A stretch of DNA of 30,019 nt from Clostridium sp. CAG:343 (GTDB taxonomy: Bacteria > Bacillota > Clostridia > TANB77 > CAG-508): NCBI GenBank assembly GCA_000431335.1, contig FR888037.1:1-30019 (forward strand), given 5' to 3'. Each line of letters opens with the position of its first letter. The first letter of the stretch is position 1. Shown piece by piece: positions 15,808 through 23,159 of the stretch. The notes beneath the pieces are model-generated. The model saw only the letters and a list, made by a program, of their open reading frames with translations. It did no database searches and was not told the origin of the DNA. The position numbers and the translations under genes were made by a program.

Positions 15808-16521
15808 TTATTCTTTTATCTCTTTTGCCAATTTTCCTATAGCTTTTGTTTCAATTCTAGATACATAAGAACGTGAAATCCCCATCATTTTTGCAATTTC
15901 GTTTTGCGTTTTAGGCTTATGACCTCCGAAGTCCAAATCTAAGTTCTAAAATTGTCTTTTCTCTATCTTTTAACAAATCTTTCATTTTCTCATATAACAA
16001 CTTAACTTTCATTTTTATATCTACTATTTCTTCTACATTTCTATCACTGTTTTCTAACACCTCCTGTAATGTCACCACATTATCATCTTTGTCTTTGCCG
16101 TATTGGCTCATTTAAATATACTTCTGCTCCCAATTTCTTTGTAGCCCTTAAATGCATTAATATTTCATTATCAATACATCTTGAAACATATGTAGATAAC
16201 CTTGCTCCTTTTTCTAAATTAAAACTATTAATTCCTTTAATCAGGCCTATACTCCCTATAGATATAAGATCATCTTGGTCTACTTTAGAATTACTATATT
16301 TTTTAGCAACATGTGCTACTAATCTTAAATTCCTTTCTATTAAAATATTTCTTGCTTCTTCATCTCCTTTTGCCATTTGTTCCAAGCAATTCTTTTCTTC
16401 TTCTGCTGACAATGGCTCAGGAAACAAACTTCCTCCTTGAATGTATCCGAACAACAAATACTGCCGATTTTAAAAACCCTAAAAAACTGTATATACCAGT
16501 CATACAAAGTGCTGCTAACAT
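15808..16521 (-). CDS. sigK: RNA polymerase sporulation sigma factor SigK, needing three +1 shifts at CGG
   Basis: SigK directs late mother-cell transcription during sporulation. The protein reads through in four pieces of 24, 116, 57 and 39 residues, joined by three +1 shifts, to give 236 residues, close to the 241 of B. subtilis SigK. Piece 1 is the hydrophobic pro-sequence region (MLAALCMTGIYSFLGFLK..). Piece 2 holds region 2 (ARNILIERNLRLVAHVAKKY, DDLISIGSIGLIKGI, STYVSRCIDNEILMHLRATKK). Piece 3 holds region 3 and RFGL. Piece 4 holds the region 4.2 helix-turn-helix (TQNEIAKMMGISRSYVSRIE). Each junction lies at a CGG triplet (16449-16447, 16100-16098, 15928-15926), where skipping C gives GGN (Gly). 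No other stop or indel is present. The ATG at 16521 has GGGGG upstream. It is either expressed by frameshifting or a very recent pseudogene; I favour the former. Confidence 0.85.
15917..15945 (-). other. sigK +1 shift site 3 (CTT CGG A)
   Basis: The incoming frame ends at TAA (15919-15917) and the outgoing frame is closed upstream by TAG (15948-15946), so the shift must occur within these 29 nt. The window contains CGG at 15928-15926. Reading CTT, skip C, GGA restores 'RFGL-G-GHKPKTQ'. The P-site codon CTT is the same as in the prfB (RF2) +1 site. Confidence 0.8.
16083..16111 (-). other. sigK +1 shift site 2 (ATA CGG C)
   Basis: The incoming frame ends at TGA (16085-16083) and the outgoing frame is closed upstream by TAA (16114-16112). 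CGG lies at 16100-16098. Skipping C gives 'NEPI-G-KDKDDN', which matches the conserved SigK segment PIG-x-DKxGN of B. subtilis in length and glycine position. Confidence 0.8.
16417..16469 (-). other. sigK +1 shift site 1 (GTT CGG A)
   Basis: The incoming frame ends at TGA (16419-16417) and the outgoing frame is closed upstream by TAA (16472-16470). CGG lies at 16449-16447 and skipping C gives 'FVV-G-YIQGG'. A second CGG occurs out of frame in TCGGCA upstream (16467-16464) and is not the incoming-frame codon. Confidence 0.75.
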
Positions 16522-16552
16522 AAATGCACCCCCATCTTTTTCTCATATTGCA

Positions 16553-16560
16553 ATTATATG
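16553..16560 (-). promoter_or_regulatory. Possible sigK promoter -10 (CATATAAT)
   Basis: CATATAAT on the minus strand resembles a sigma-E -10 (CATACAAT type) and also contains the vegetative TATAAT. It lies 32 nt upstream of the sigK ATG. The -35 is unclear, so the sigma specificity is not resolved. SigK genes are normally SigE-dependent, which makes this worth noting. Confidence 0.35.
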
Positions 16561-16654
16561 AATTAAAAAAATAAAAGTGCCTGACCTTCAAAATTTATAT
16601 TTTTTGAATTTTTTATTTTTTATTTCATAAGTTAAATAATAGAGGTGATTTTTT

Positions 16655-17452
16655 ATGAACTTTTTAGTGAATTGTGTAAAAGGTATCGCTATAGGAGCTG
16701 GTGCTATTCTTCCAGGAATTAGTAGTGGCGTACTTTGTGTTATTTTTGGAATATATGAAAAACTTTTAGATAGTATTTTAAACTTTTTTAAAGATCTTAA
16801 AAATAATTCAAAATTTCTAACTCCATTAATAATTGGTGCTGGTATTGGAATTTTACTATTTAGTAATATTCTCAATTATTTATTGTTTAAATTTCCTATA
16901 CAAACAAAATCTGTTTTTATTGGATTAATCTTAGGCAGTATTCCATCTCTAATAAAAGAAATAAATATAAAAACCTCTTTTAAGTCACATTATCTCATCT
17001 ACTCTATATTAGCATTTATAATTGGGATAGCTTCTGTTATATTAGAAAAATATGTATCTAATTCATTTTCTGCTAATAATTTTAGCTATATATATCTTAT
17101 TTTCTCCGGATTAATTATGTCTATCGGAATTATTGTTCCTGGAGTTAGTAGCACTATTATTTTAATGCTTATGGGTGTATATTCTACTTACTTGTCATCT
17201 GTTTCTTATTTATACTTTCCTGTATTAATACCTATGGGGATTGGTTTAATTATTGGTTGCTTAATTTGCATGAAAACAACAAAATTTTTATTAGACCATT
17301 TCTATGCTCAAACATTCTATAGTATTATAGGATTTACACTTGGTTCAACATTTGTACTTTTGCCTAATATTAGTTTTGATTTAAGTGGATTGCTTTGCAT
17401 TTTGTGTATTTTATTAGGGATTTATCTTTTTAAAATCTTTAATCACTCATAA
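16655..17452 (+). CDS. popT: DUF368 family polyprenyl-phosphate transporter (PopT-like)
   Basis: A 265-residue polytopic membrane protein with two related half-repeats, each with a PG-x-S motif: 'GAGAILPGISSGVL' (about 16-29) and 'IVPGVSSTIILMLMGVY' (about 168-184). This is the DUF368 family, shown in other Firmicutes to return undecaprenyl phosphate across the membrane for wall synthesis. The ribosome binding site AGAGGTG is well placed. It is divergent from sigK and ends at a strong terminator. Family identity is secure; substrate is from family knowledge. Confidence 0.88.
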   Translation: MNFLVNCVKGIAIGAGAILPGISSGVLCVIFGIYEKLLDSILNFFKDLKNNSKFLTPLIIGAGIGILLFSNILNYLLFKFPIQTKSVFIGLILGSIPSLIKEINIKTSFKSHYLIYSILAFIIGIASVILEKYVSNSFSANNFSYIYLIFSGLIMSIGIIVPGVSSTIILMLMGVYSTYLSSVSYLYFPVLIPMGIGLIIGCLICMKTTKFLLDHFYAQTFYSIIGFTLGSTFVLLPNISFDLSGLLCILCILLGIYLFKIFNHS

Positions 17453-17461
17453 ATATAAAAG

Positions 17462-17495
17462 ATACCACATTTTATAAATTATGTGGTATTTTTTA
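17462..17495. terminator. Bidirectional terminator between popT and U32 gene
   Basis: ATACCACAT (17462-17470) pairs with ATGTGGTAT (17481-17489) across a 10-nt loop, followed by TTTTTT on the plus strand and CTTTTATATT on the minus strand. The genes popT (+) and the U32 gene (-) converge on it. Confidence 0.8.
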
Positions 17496-17500
17496 TATTT

Positions 17501-18730
17501 TTATTTTTTTCTTCTTATTATCCAATCTTTTTCGCATTTAATTGGTAATTTTATTTTTACTTTTTGACCTTTTACTCCTGGACTAATTTCTTGAATTTTT
17601 TCATCTGTTTCAGCATCATAAAGTTGTTCTATTTTAAATTCAACTGGTTCAATTTTATTAGGTACAATAATTTCTAATATATCTCCTACTATTAGTTTAT
17701 TTTTTATTTCAATTGTGGAAAGTTCTTCTTTATATTGTACTACTTTTCCTCCAAATTCATAGTTTTCGTTATATTGCCTTCCACTATATTCTTGTATATC
17801 TTTATTTTTTCTATCATTAAAATAAAATGTTGTTAAACCTCTAGTTTTTACTTTCTCTAATTCCTTTAAATACTTTGTATAATCATAATTTTCAGGGTCT
17901 TTTTCATAATCATCAATTGCATTTCTGTATGCATTTATCACACTTGCCAAATAATACTCTGTTTTTAGTCTTCCTTCTATTTTTAGGCTATCTACTCCCA
18001 TTTCAATAATTTCTGGTATTTCTTTTATTAAACATAAGTCTTTAGATGAAAAAATGCTTGTTCCATATTCATTTGTTTCAATAGGCATTAATTCTCCGGG
18101 ATTGTTCTTTTCTTCAGCATATAAATTATAAGACCATCTACAACTTTGTGCACAATCTCCTAAATTTGCACTTCTACATGCTAGAAAATCACTTAAGAAA
18201 CATCTACCTGAATATGCAAAACAAATAGCTCCATGAATAAATATTTCAACTTCCATGTCTTTAGGTTTATTTTCCATTATATATTTTAGTTGTTCTTTAT
18301 TCATTTCTCTTGCCATAATCATTCTTTTAGCGCCATTTTTATACCAGAAATTGCAACTATGCAAACTAACCAAATTTGCTTGTGTACTAACATTAATTGG
18401 TACACTAGGTGCATATTCTTTTAAAACATCTATTACTCCTCCATCTGCTGCAATGATTCCATCTGGTTTTAATTTTTCTAATTTTTTTGCCATTTCTATT
18501 ATTTCATTATATTTTTCATCCCACGCAAATATATTAAGTGTTACATATACTTTTTTTCCTATTTCATGTGCATATTTTATTGTCTCTTCTAAATCATTAT
18601 CTTGCATATCTGCTCTTGTTCTAAGTGACAATGATGATGTTCCACAATATACTGCATCTGCTCCATACAAAAATGCTATCTTTGCTTTTTCAAATGATCC
18701 TGCTGGAGCTAATAATTCTATTGTTTTCAT
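17501..18730 (-). CDS. U32 family protein, likely tRNA hydroxylation protein TrhP
   Basis: A 409-residue U32 'peptidase' family protein. It begins KTIELLAPAGSFEKAKIAFLYGADAVYCG and carries the cysteine cluster region 'FAYSGRCFLSDFLACRSANLGDCAQSCRWSYNLY' (about 172-205), typical of TrhP/RlhA-type prephenate-dependent RNA hydroxylation factors. In B. subtilis trhP1/trhP2 lie beside trmR, and here a trmR-like gene lies upstream on the same strand but separated by an inserted plus-strand gene. An ATG at 18739 abuts the AGAAGGA ribosome binding site, so the ATG at 18730 is preferred. It probably forms ho5U34 in tRNAs; protease activity is unlikely. Confidence 0.85.
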   Translation of the reverse strand: MKTIELLAPAGSFEKAKIAFLYGADAVYCGTSSLSLRTRADMQDNDLEETIKYAHEIGKKVYVTLNIFAWDEKYNEIIEMAKKLEKLKPDGIIAADGGVIDVLKEYAPSVPINVSTQANLVSLHSCNFWYKNGAKRMIMAREMNKEQLKYIMENKPKDMEVEIFIHGAICFAYSGRCFLSDFLACRSANLGDCAQSCRWSYNLYAEEKNNPGELMPIETNEYGTSIFSSKDLCLIKEIPEIIEMGVDSLKIEGRLKTEYYLASVINAYRNAIDDYEKDPENYDYTKYLKELEKVKTRGLTTFYFNDRKNKDIQEYSGRQYNENYEFGGKVVQYKEELSTIEIKNKLIVGDILEIIVPNKIEPVEFKIEQLYDAETDEKIQEISPGVKGQKVKIKLPIKCEKDWIIRRKK

Positions 18731-18825
18731 TCTATTCATTCCTTCTTATTTTTTATATATTATATAGCTTGAACCTTAGATTGTCAACAAATTAAGCCCT
18801 TTTGATTTTCTTTTTTTAAAATTTG

Positions 18826-18834
18826 TGGTATAAT
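18826..18834 (+). promoter_or_regulatory. Extended -10 promoter of RelA/SpoT-domain gene
   Basis: TGG-TATAAT (-10 at 18829-18834). The -35 is poor (TTGATT at 18802-18807 is too far at 21 nt), so recognition would rest on the extended -10. It lies 35 nt upstream of the start. Confidence 0.55.
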
Positions 18835-18869
18835 TAATAGGTAAAAAATTTTTTAAAGGAGTGTTTGAA

Positions 18870-19700
18870 TTGAACATTGACAATTCACAACAATTAGATC
18901 TGGAATGTTTTAATAGGCTTTTAAACGATTCGTTTGCAAAAGCAAACTCTGTACCAGACGGACTCAACAAATTCATTGAATCACTGAGCGCTTCTGGAAA
19001 CAACGAGTTTCTCAAATTGATTCCTGAAATAAAGAGATATTTAATTTTATTAACCTCTCAAAACTTGTTCGAAATGATTCGTTCAAGTATCAGTGATCTT
19101 TGGCATGAATTATGTGCCATTTTACCAAATTCCGTCAGAGTGAAATTCATATCTAGACGGAAAAGTGTTGAAAGTGCGTTGAGAAAGATCGTATTAAATC
19201 CTTCCCTCGGTAAAGACACAATAAACGACATCTTTGCCTTTAGAATCATTATTGATTCAACTGATGGTGAAGAAAAAAATATTGAATATTGTGAAATTAC
19301 GAAAAATTTTTGTTCACAATATTTCAAGAATAAGCGAAAATGTAAACTTTTTCTTTTAAAGGATTATATTACTAATCCAAAAAAGAATGGATATAAGTCC
19401 ATTCATTTGATTTTTAATTTTGATACTGCTTTTAGTGAAAATGTTAAGTTGGTTGCTCCACCATCATTTGAAATTCAGATTCGAACAATGAATATGGATA
19501 TCGAAAATGAATATGGTAGTGCTCAGCATGCAGCATTTAAAGACACTCAATACAAAAGTGTATCAAAAATAAAATTTGATGTAGAAAAAATAAATATTCC
19601 ACATTTCCGTGTCATTCAACGCAATGGTGAAAAAATTATTGTAGACAACATTGGATTAGTAAAAGCTCTTCACGTAGAAGAGCGTCACAAAACATTTTAA
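18870..19700 (+). CDS. RelA/SpoT-domain (p)ppGpp synthetase-like protein
   Basis: A 276-residue single-synthetase-domain protein. The substrate-binding segment SRRKS (about 95-99), the metal Asp in 'NDIFAFRIII' (about 119-128), 'NGYKSIHL' (YxSxH, about 174-181), 'FEIQIRT' (about 200-206) and 'AQHAAFK' are all present, so pyrophosphokinase activity is plausible. No hydrolase, TGS or ACT domain follows, so it is a small alarmone synthetase type; toxic forms (toxSAS) belong to the same fold. GTG at 18861 abuts AAAGGA; the TTG at 18870 is better spaced. Its first 400 nt are clearly GC-richer than the neighbours and it holds the only normally read in-frame CGG in the window (19158-19160). It splits the trmR-trhP pair, which suggests acquisition. 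Confidence 0.85.
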   Translation: MNIDNSQQLDLECFNRLLNDSFAKANSVPDGLNKFIESLSASGNNEFLKLIPEIKRYLILLTSQNLFEMIRSSISDLWHELCAILPNSVRVKFISRRKSVESALRKIVLNPSLGKDTINDIFAFRIIIDSTDGEEKNIEYCEITKNFCSQYFKNKRKCKLFLLKDYITNPKKNGYKSIHLIFNFDTAFSENVKLVAPPSFEIQIRTMNMDIENEYGSAQHAAFKDTQYKSVSKIKFDVEKINIPHFRVIQRNGEKIIVDNIGLVKALHVEERHKTF

Positions 19701-19720
19701 CGATCTAATTCAAACTCTCA

Positions 19721-19757
19721 CCCCCTCGCTATTTTATATTAGTGGGGGCTCTTTTAT
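19721..19757. terminator. Terminator between RelA/SpoT-domain gene and trmR-like gene
   Basis: CCCCC (19721-19725) pairs with GGGGG (19744-19748) across an 18-nt loop, followed by CTCTTTTATTT on the plus strand. It ends the plus-strand gene and touches the stop of the convergent methyltransferase gene. Confidence 0.65.
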
Positions 19758-20341
19758 TTAATTCTGCTAATAGCTAATCCATCTCCTACTTCTAAAATTT
19801 CAGTTTCAAGATTTGGATTTTCACTTACTTCCTTTATATATTCTCTTAAATTTCTAACAGCTGTACGTTGTTTATGTTTATTATAATCACTCATCACATA
19901 ACCTTTGTACAAAATATTGTCTGCAAAAATAATTCCATTAGGTTCTATCATTCTTAAAGCTTCTTTTAGAAAAAACGGATATTTTCCCTTTGCAGCATCT
20001 ATAAATACCACATCATATTTTTCGTTTAATGTAGGTAATATTTCAACCGCATCACCTTCATAAATATGAATTTTTTCTTCTACTCCTGCTTTTTTTATAT
20101 TTTCTTTTGCTTCATTAACCCTTTCATTATCTCTTTCAATAGTATCTATTCTTCCATTATGCTCCAAAAATTCAGAAAAACATATTGCGGAATATCCAAC
20201 AGCTGTTCCTATTTCTAATATTCTTTTAGGTTCTATTTCTTTTAAATATTTTGCTATCACATCTAATGTATCATCCATAATAATTGGAATATGCTCCTCA
20301 AGTGCTTTTTGTTTTATATTTTCTATTTCTTGTTTATTCAC
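19754..20341 (-). CDS. O-methyltransferase, likely TrmR (tRNA ho5U34 methyltransferase)
   Basis: A 195-residue SAM-dependent methyltransferase of the caffeoyl-CoA OMT-like family. The SAM motif 'ILEIGTAVGYSAICFSEF' lies at about 40-57, the acidic loop 'IDTIERDNERVNEAKENI' at about 66-83, and 'YDVVFIDAAKGKYPFFL' with 'NGIIFADNILYKG' follow, giving the metal-binding Asp residues of the family. In Firmicutes the orthologue YrrM/TrmR methylates the hydroxyuridine made by TrhP to mo5U34; the U32/TrhP-like gene downstream on the same strand supports this. Start is GTG with GAAGGGA upstream. Confidence 0.85.
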   Translation of the reverse strand: MNKQEIENIKQKALEEHIPIIMDDTLDVIAKYLKEIEPKRILEIGTAVGYSAICFSEFLEHNGRIDTIERDNERVNEAKENIKKAGVEEKIHIYEGDAVEILPTLNEKYDVVFIDAAKGKYPFFLKEALRMIEPNGIIFADNILYKGYVMSDYNKHKQRTAVRNLREYIKEVSENPNLETEILEVGDGLAISRIK

Positions 20342-20379
20342 TTTTTATCAATCCCTTCTTTATTTCTGTAAACAAAAAC

Positions 20380-20408
20380 TTGATATTTTATGTAAAATAT
20401 GATATACT
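20380..20408 (+). promoter_or_regulatory. Promoter of the orphan 99-aa gene
   Basis: -35 TTGATA (20380-20385), 17-nt spacer, -10 TATACT (20403-20408). The leader of about 80 nt ends with a small hairpin GTGCA/TGCAC (20468-20479) just upstream of AGGAGG (20483-20488), which could affect ribosome access. Confidence 0.65.
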
Positions 20409-20497
20409 GAGTTTAGCAAACTTCTTTATAATCCTCATGGACAACAGAGTTTGACTTTTTAAAAACAGTGCAAATGCACCATAGGAGGAAAAAAATA

Positions 20498-20797
20498 ATG
20501 AAAAAGGCGTATTTAAAAAATTTAAGTGGTTTATTGGCAAAAGACGGCGTCGAACCAGAGAATATCGAATTAGTCCTTAGTTGGGCTAACTACCAACCGT
20601 TACACTTAAGCGGTAATTTGAACAGAGTCACTTTTGAAAAAATCATGGAGAACGATTCTTCAAGGTTAATTTCTTTCATTTTCATGAATCAGAAATTCCC
20701 TGGTAATCATTTTGACAATTCCATGAGAAATATCATCGCTTTGTTAAAAAACGATGATAAGACTTGCATCAATTACGGAATTTATTACATTTCGTGA
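20498..20797 (+). CDS. Orphan 99-residue protein
   Basis: A 99-residue soluble protein (MKKAYLKNLSGLLAKDG...) that I do not recognise. No membrane segment, signal peptide or clear domain is visible; the composition is mixed, with a hydrophobic centre (RLISFIFMNQKF). It has a good promoter, an ideal AGGAGG at 9-nt spacing and a strong terminator, so it is a real transcription unit. Its base composition (about 38% GC) is higher than its neighbours, like the RelA/SpoT-domain gene on the other side of trmR. That suggests acquired accessory DNA. Confidence 0.75.
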   Translation: MKKAYLKNLSGLLAKDGVEPENIELVLSWANYQPLHLSGNLNRVTFEKIMENDSSRLISFIFMNQKFPGNHFDNSMRNIIALLKNDDKTCINYGIYYIS

Positions 20798-20835
20798 TTG
20801 ATTTAAGATATTAAGCCTCTAAACTCTAAAGTTTC

Positions 20836-20860
20836 AAGGCGGGTTATTCCCGCCTTTTAA
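20836..20860. terminator. Bidirectional GC-rich terminator
   Basis: AAGGCGGG (20836-20843) pairs with CCCGCCTT (20849-20856) over a 5-nt loop, followed by TTTT on the plus strand. It ends the 99-aa orphan gene (+) and lies 16 nt beyond the stop of the frameshifted small gene (-). Confidence 0.8.
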
Positions 20861-20875
20861 CTTGCTTATTATTTA

Positions 20876-21176
20876 CTATTTTTCATTTTCTTCTTCTATC
20901 CATTTTTTTAATGTCTCATCATTGAAAACTTCTCTTTTAAAATCTTTATTTTTAAAATCTTTATTAATTATTTCTTTAGCTTTTTCATATCCTACTACTT
21001 TATACTGTGCTAAAAAATCAGCTCTTTTCCCATGTTGAGGTTTCTTTTTAGGTTCCTTATTTCTTATTTCTTGATCAATTTGTCCGCATCACTCTTGCCA
21101 AACGATCTTGTCTGTATGTACTACTATCTGGTCCATATTTTCCTGTTCTTTTATTTATATATTTACTATTTGCCAA
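20876..21176 (-). CDS. Small basic protein needing one +1 shift at CGG
   Basis: Read with one +1 shift this gene gives a 99-residue lysine-rich protein: 30 residues from a TTG start (MANSKYINKRTGKYG...), then Gly and 68 more (QIDQEIRNKEPKKKPQHGKRADF...EEENEK) to TAG at 20878-20876. The zero frame stops at TGA (21077-21075) and the +1 frame is closed upstream by TGA (21091-21089), so the shift must occur within about 14 nt, which contains CGG at 21086-21084. The downstream part has no ATG, GTG or TTG that could start it independently. The TTG has AGAAGG 8 nt upstream. It follows typA by 32 nt and is probably co-transcribed. Function unknown; I recognise no domain. Confidence 0.75.
21075..21088 (-). 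other. +1 shift site in small gene (ATG CGG A)
   Basis: The narrowest of the four shift windows. Only the codons ATG, CGG, ACA, AAT are available between the two limiting stops. Skipping the C of CGG gives ATG-GGA-CAA. Confidence 0.75.
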
Positions 21177-21208
21177 TTCAATCACCTTCTCTATAATAAT
21201 TATAAAAA

Positions 21209-23023
21209 TTATTTATTCCTATTAGCTCTTTCTCTTTCTTTGCTATCTAATATTTTCTTTCTTAAACGAATTGACTTAGGTGTTACTTCTACTAATTCAT
21301 CATCTTGGATAAATTCAATTGCTTTTTCCAATGACATTTGAATTGGTGGTACAAGTCTAAGTGCTTCATCAGAACCAGAAGCTCTTGTATTTGTTAAATG
21401 TTTTTCTTTACATACATTTATCGCCAAATCTTCTCCTCTTGAATTTAATCCAACTATCATTCCCTCATATACTTCTACACCAGGTCCTATAAATAAATCT
21501 CCTTTATCTTGAGCATTATATAAACCATATGTTACAGATTTTCCTGGTTCAAATGCAACTATTGTTCCTCTTACTCTTGCTTGGATATCTCCTTTAAAAG
21601 GTTCATATGAATCAAATATATGGTTCATTGTTCCTTCTCCTTTTGTGTCTGTTAAAAATTCTGTTCTATATCCAATTAATCCTCTTGCAGGGATTTTAAA
21701 TTCTATTTTTGTATGTCCTGTTTCTGCTGGCTCCATATTTATCATTTCTGCTTTTCTTCTACCTAATTTTTCAATAACTGTTCCTACTGAGTCATCTGGT
21801 ACATTTACTACTAGCAATTCTATTGGTTCACATTTTACACCATCAATTTCTTTATAAATAACTTTTGGTCTTGATACTAAAAGTTCAAATCCTTCTCTTC
21901 TCATTGTTTCAATTAATACTGATAAATGAAGTTCTCCTCTTCCTGATACTTCAAAAGAATCTGGTGTTTCTGTTTCTTTAACTCTTAAAGATACATTTCT
22001 TTCTAATTCTTTGAATAATCTATCACGAATATGACGTGATGTTATAAATTGTCCTTCTTTTCCTGCAAAAGGTCCATTATTTACACTAAATGTCATTGAT
22101 ACTGTTGGTTCGTCAATATCAACAAATGGTATTTTTTCTGGATTATTAAAATCACAAATTGTATCTCCAATATTAATATCTGGAAGTCCTGCAAGTTCTA
22201 TTATATCTCCTGCTTTTCCTTCTTCTACTTCGACTTTATTTAATCCAACATGTGTATATACTTTTGCAATTCTTCCTTGTATTATTTTATCTTCTTTTCC
22301 ACAAATCGCAACTGGCATTCCAACTTTTATAATTCCTCTTTCTACTCTACCTACAGCTATTCTTCCAACATAATCATCATAATCAATATTAGAAACTAAC
22401 ATTTGAGCTGGTCCTTCTTCATCACAGTCTGGTGCTTGAATTGTATTTATAATTGTTTCAAATAAACAAGATAAATCAGTTGTTTCATCTGCTAAATCCA
22501 TTTTAGCTATTCCATTTTTTGCAGAAGCATATACAACTGGGAAATCTAATTGTTCATCTGTTGCATCTAATTCAATAAATAGTTCTATTACTTGGTCTAC
22601 AACTTTCTCTGGTGTTGCTCCTGGTCTATCTATTTTATTTATGACAACAATTGGTTTTAATCCTAATGCTAAAGATTTTTTCAAAACTTCTCTTGTTTGT
22701 GGCATTGCTCCTTCAAAAGCATCTACTAATAAAAGTACTCCATCTACTGTTTTTAGTACTCTTTCAACTTCTCCTCCAAAGTCTGCATGTCCTGGAGTAT
22801 CTACAATATTTATTTTTATATCATCATGCATAACTGATGTATTTTTTGAAAGAATTGTAATTCCTCTTTCCTTTTCCTGATCATTTGAATCCATTACTCT
22901 TTCTGCTACTTGTTCGTTTTCTCTAAATACATGGCTTTGTCTAAGCATTGCATCAACTAATGTAGTTTTTCCATGGTCTACGTGTGCAATAATTGCTATG
23001 TTTCTTATTTTTTTGTTGTTCAT
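21209..23023 (-). CDS. typA: Translational GTPase TypA/BipA
   Basis: A 604-residue ribosome-associated GTPase of normal length. G1 is AHVDHGKTT (about 13-21), G3 is DTPGHADFGGEV, G4 is NKIDRPGA, followed by the EF-G-like domains and the BipA-specific C-terminal domain (EGTMNHIFDSYEPFKGDI..; GLNSRGEDLAINVCKEKHLTN). It functions in 50S assembly and stress or low-temperature growth. A Shine-Dalgarno GAAAGGAAAG precedes the ATG. Identity is secure. Confidence 0.98.
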   Translation of the reverse strand: MNNKKIRNIAIIAHVDHGKTTLVDAMLRQSHVFRENEQVAERVMDSNDQEKERGITILSKNTSVMHDDIKINIVDTPGHADFGGEVERVLKTVDGVLLLVDAFEGAMPQTREVLKKSLALGLKPIVVINKIDRPGATPEKVVDQVIELFIELDATDEQLDFPVVYASAKNGIAKMDLADETTDLSCLFETIINTIQAPDCDEEGPAQMLVSNIDYDDYVGRIAVGRVERGIIKVGMPVAICGKEDKIIQGRIAKVYTHVGLNKVEVEEGKAGDIIELAGLPDINIGDTICDFNNPEKIPFVDIDEPTVSMTFSVNNGPFAGKEGQFITSRHIRDRLFKELERNVSLRVKETETPDSFEVSGRGELHLSVLIETMRREGFELLVSRPKVIYKEIDGVKCEPIELLVVNVPDDSVGTVIEKLGRRKAEMINMEPAETGHTKIEFKIPARGLIGYRTEFLTDTKGEGTMNHIFDSYEPFKGDIQARVRGTIVAFEPGKSVTYGLYNAQDKGDLFIGPGVEVYEGMIVGLNSRGEDLAINVCKEKHLTNTRASGSDEALRLVPPIQMSLEKAIEFIQDDELVEVTPKSIRLRKKILDSKERERANRNK

Positions 23024-23087
23024 CTTTTTTCTTTCCTTTCATATAGTAAATTTTAGTAGTTCTTATTAATTGATTTTTACATAACTT

Positions 23088-23121
23088 AAGACGTTTTTTA
23101 TTTTAATTCAAAAAACGTCTT
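23088..23121 (-). terminator. 12-bp inverted repeat between plsC and typA
   Basis: AAGACGTTTTTT (23088-23099) pairs with AAAAAACGTCTT (23110-23121) over a 10-nt loop. It follows the plsC stop by about 38 nt. The T-tract is inside the stem rather than after it on the minus strand, so termination efficiency is uncertain. Confidence 0.6.
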
Positions 23122-23159
23122 TATCTCTTAAAAACTTCTTAAATTATACACCTTTTTCT

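Noticed and set aside
15917..16457. Treating sigK pieces as two or three separate small genes
   Set aside because: Each piece matches a different consecutive part of one SigK, the internal starts lack ribosome binding sites, and the joined length equals that of the family.
16340..16591. An 83-codon minus-strand ORF overlapping the sigK start
   Set aside because: It is in another frame over the SigK N-terminus and has unlikely composition (many Cys, Trp and Tyr).
19158..19160. A fifth CGG +1 site in the RelA/SpoT-domain gene
   Set aside because: The zero frame continues with conserved motifs, and a +1 shift here leads to a stop within ten codons. It counts as a normally read CGG.
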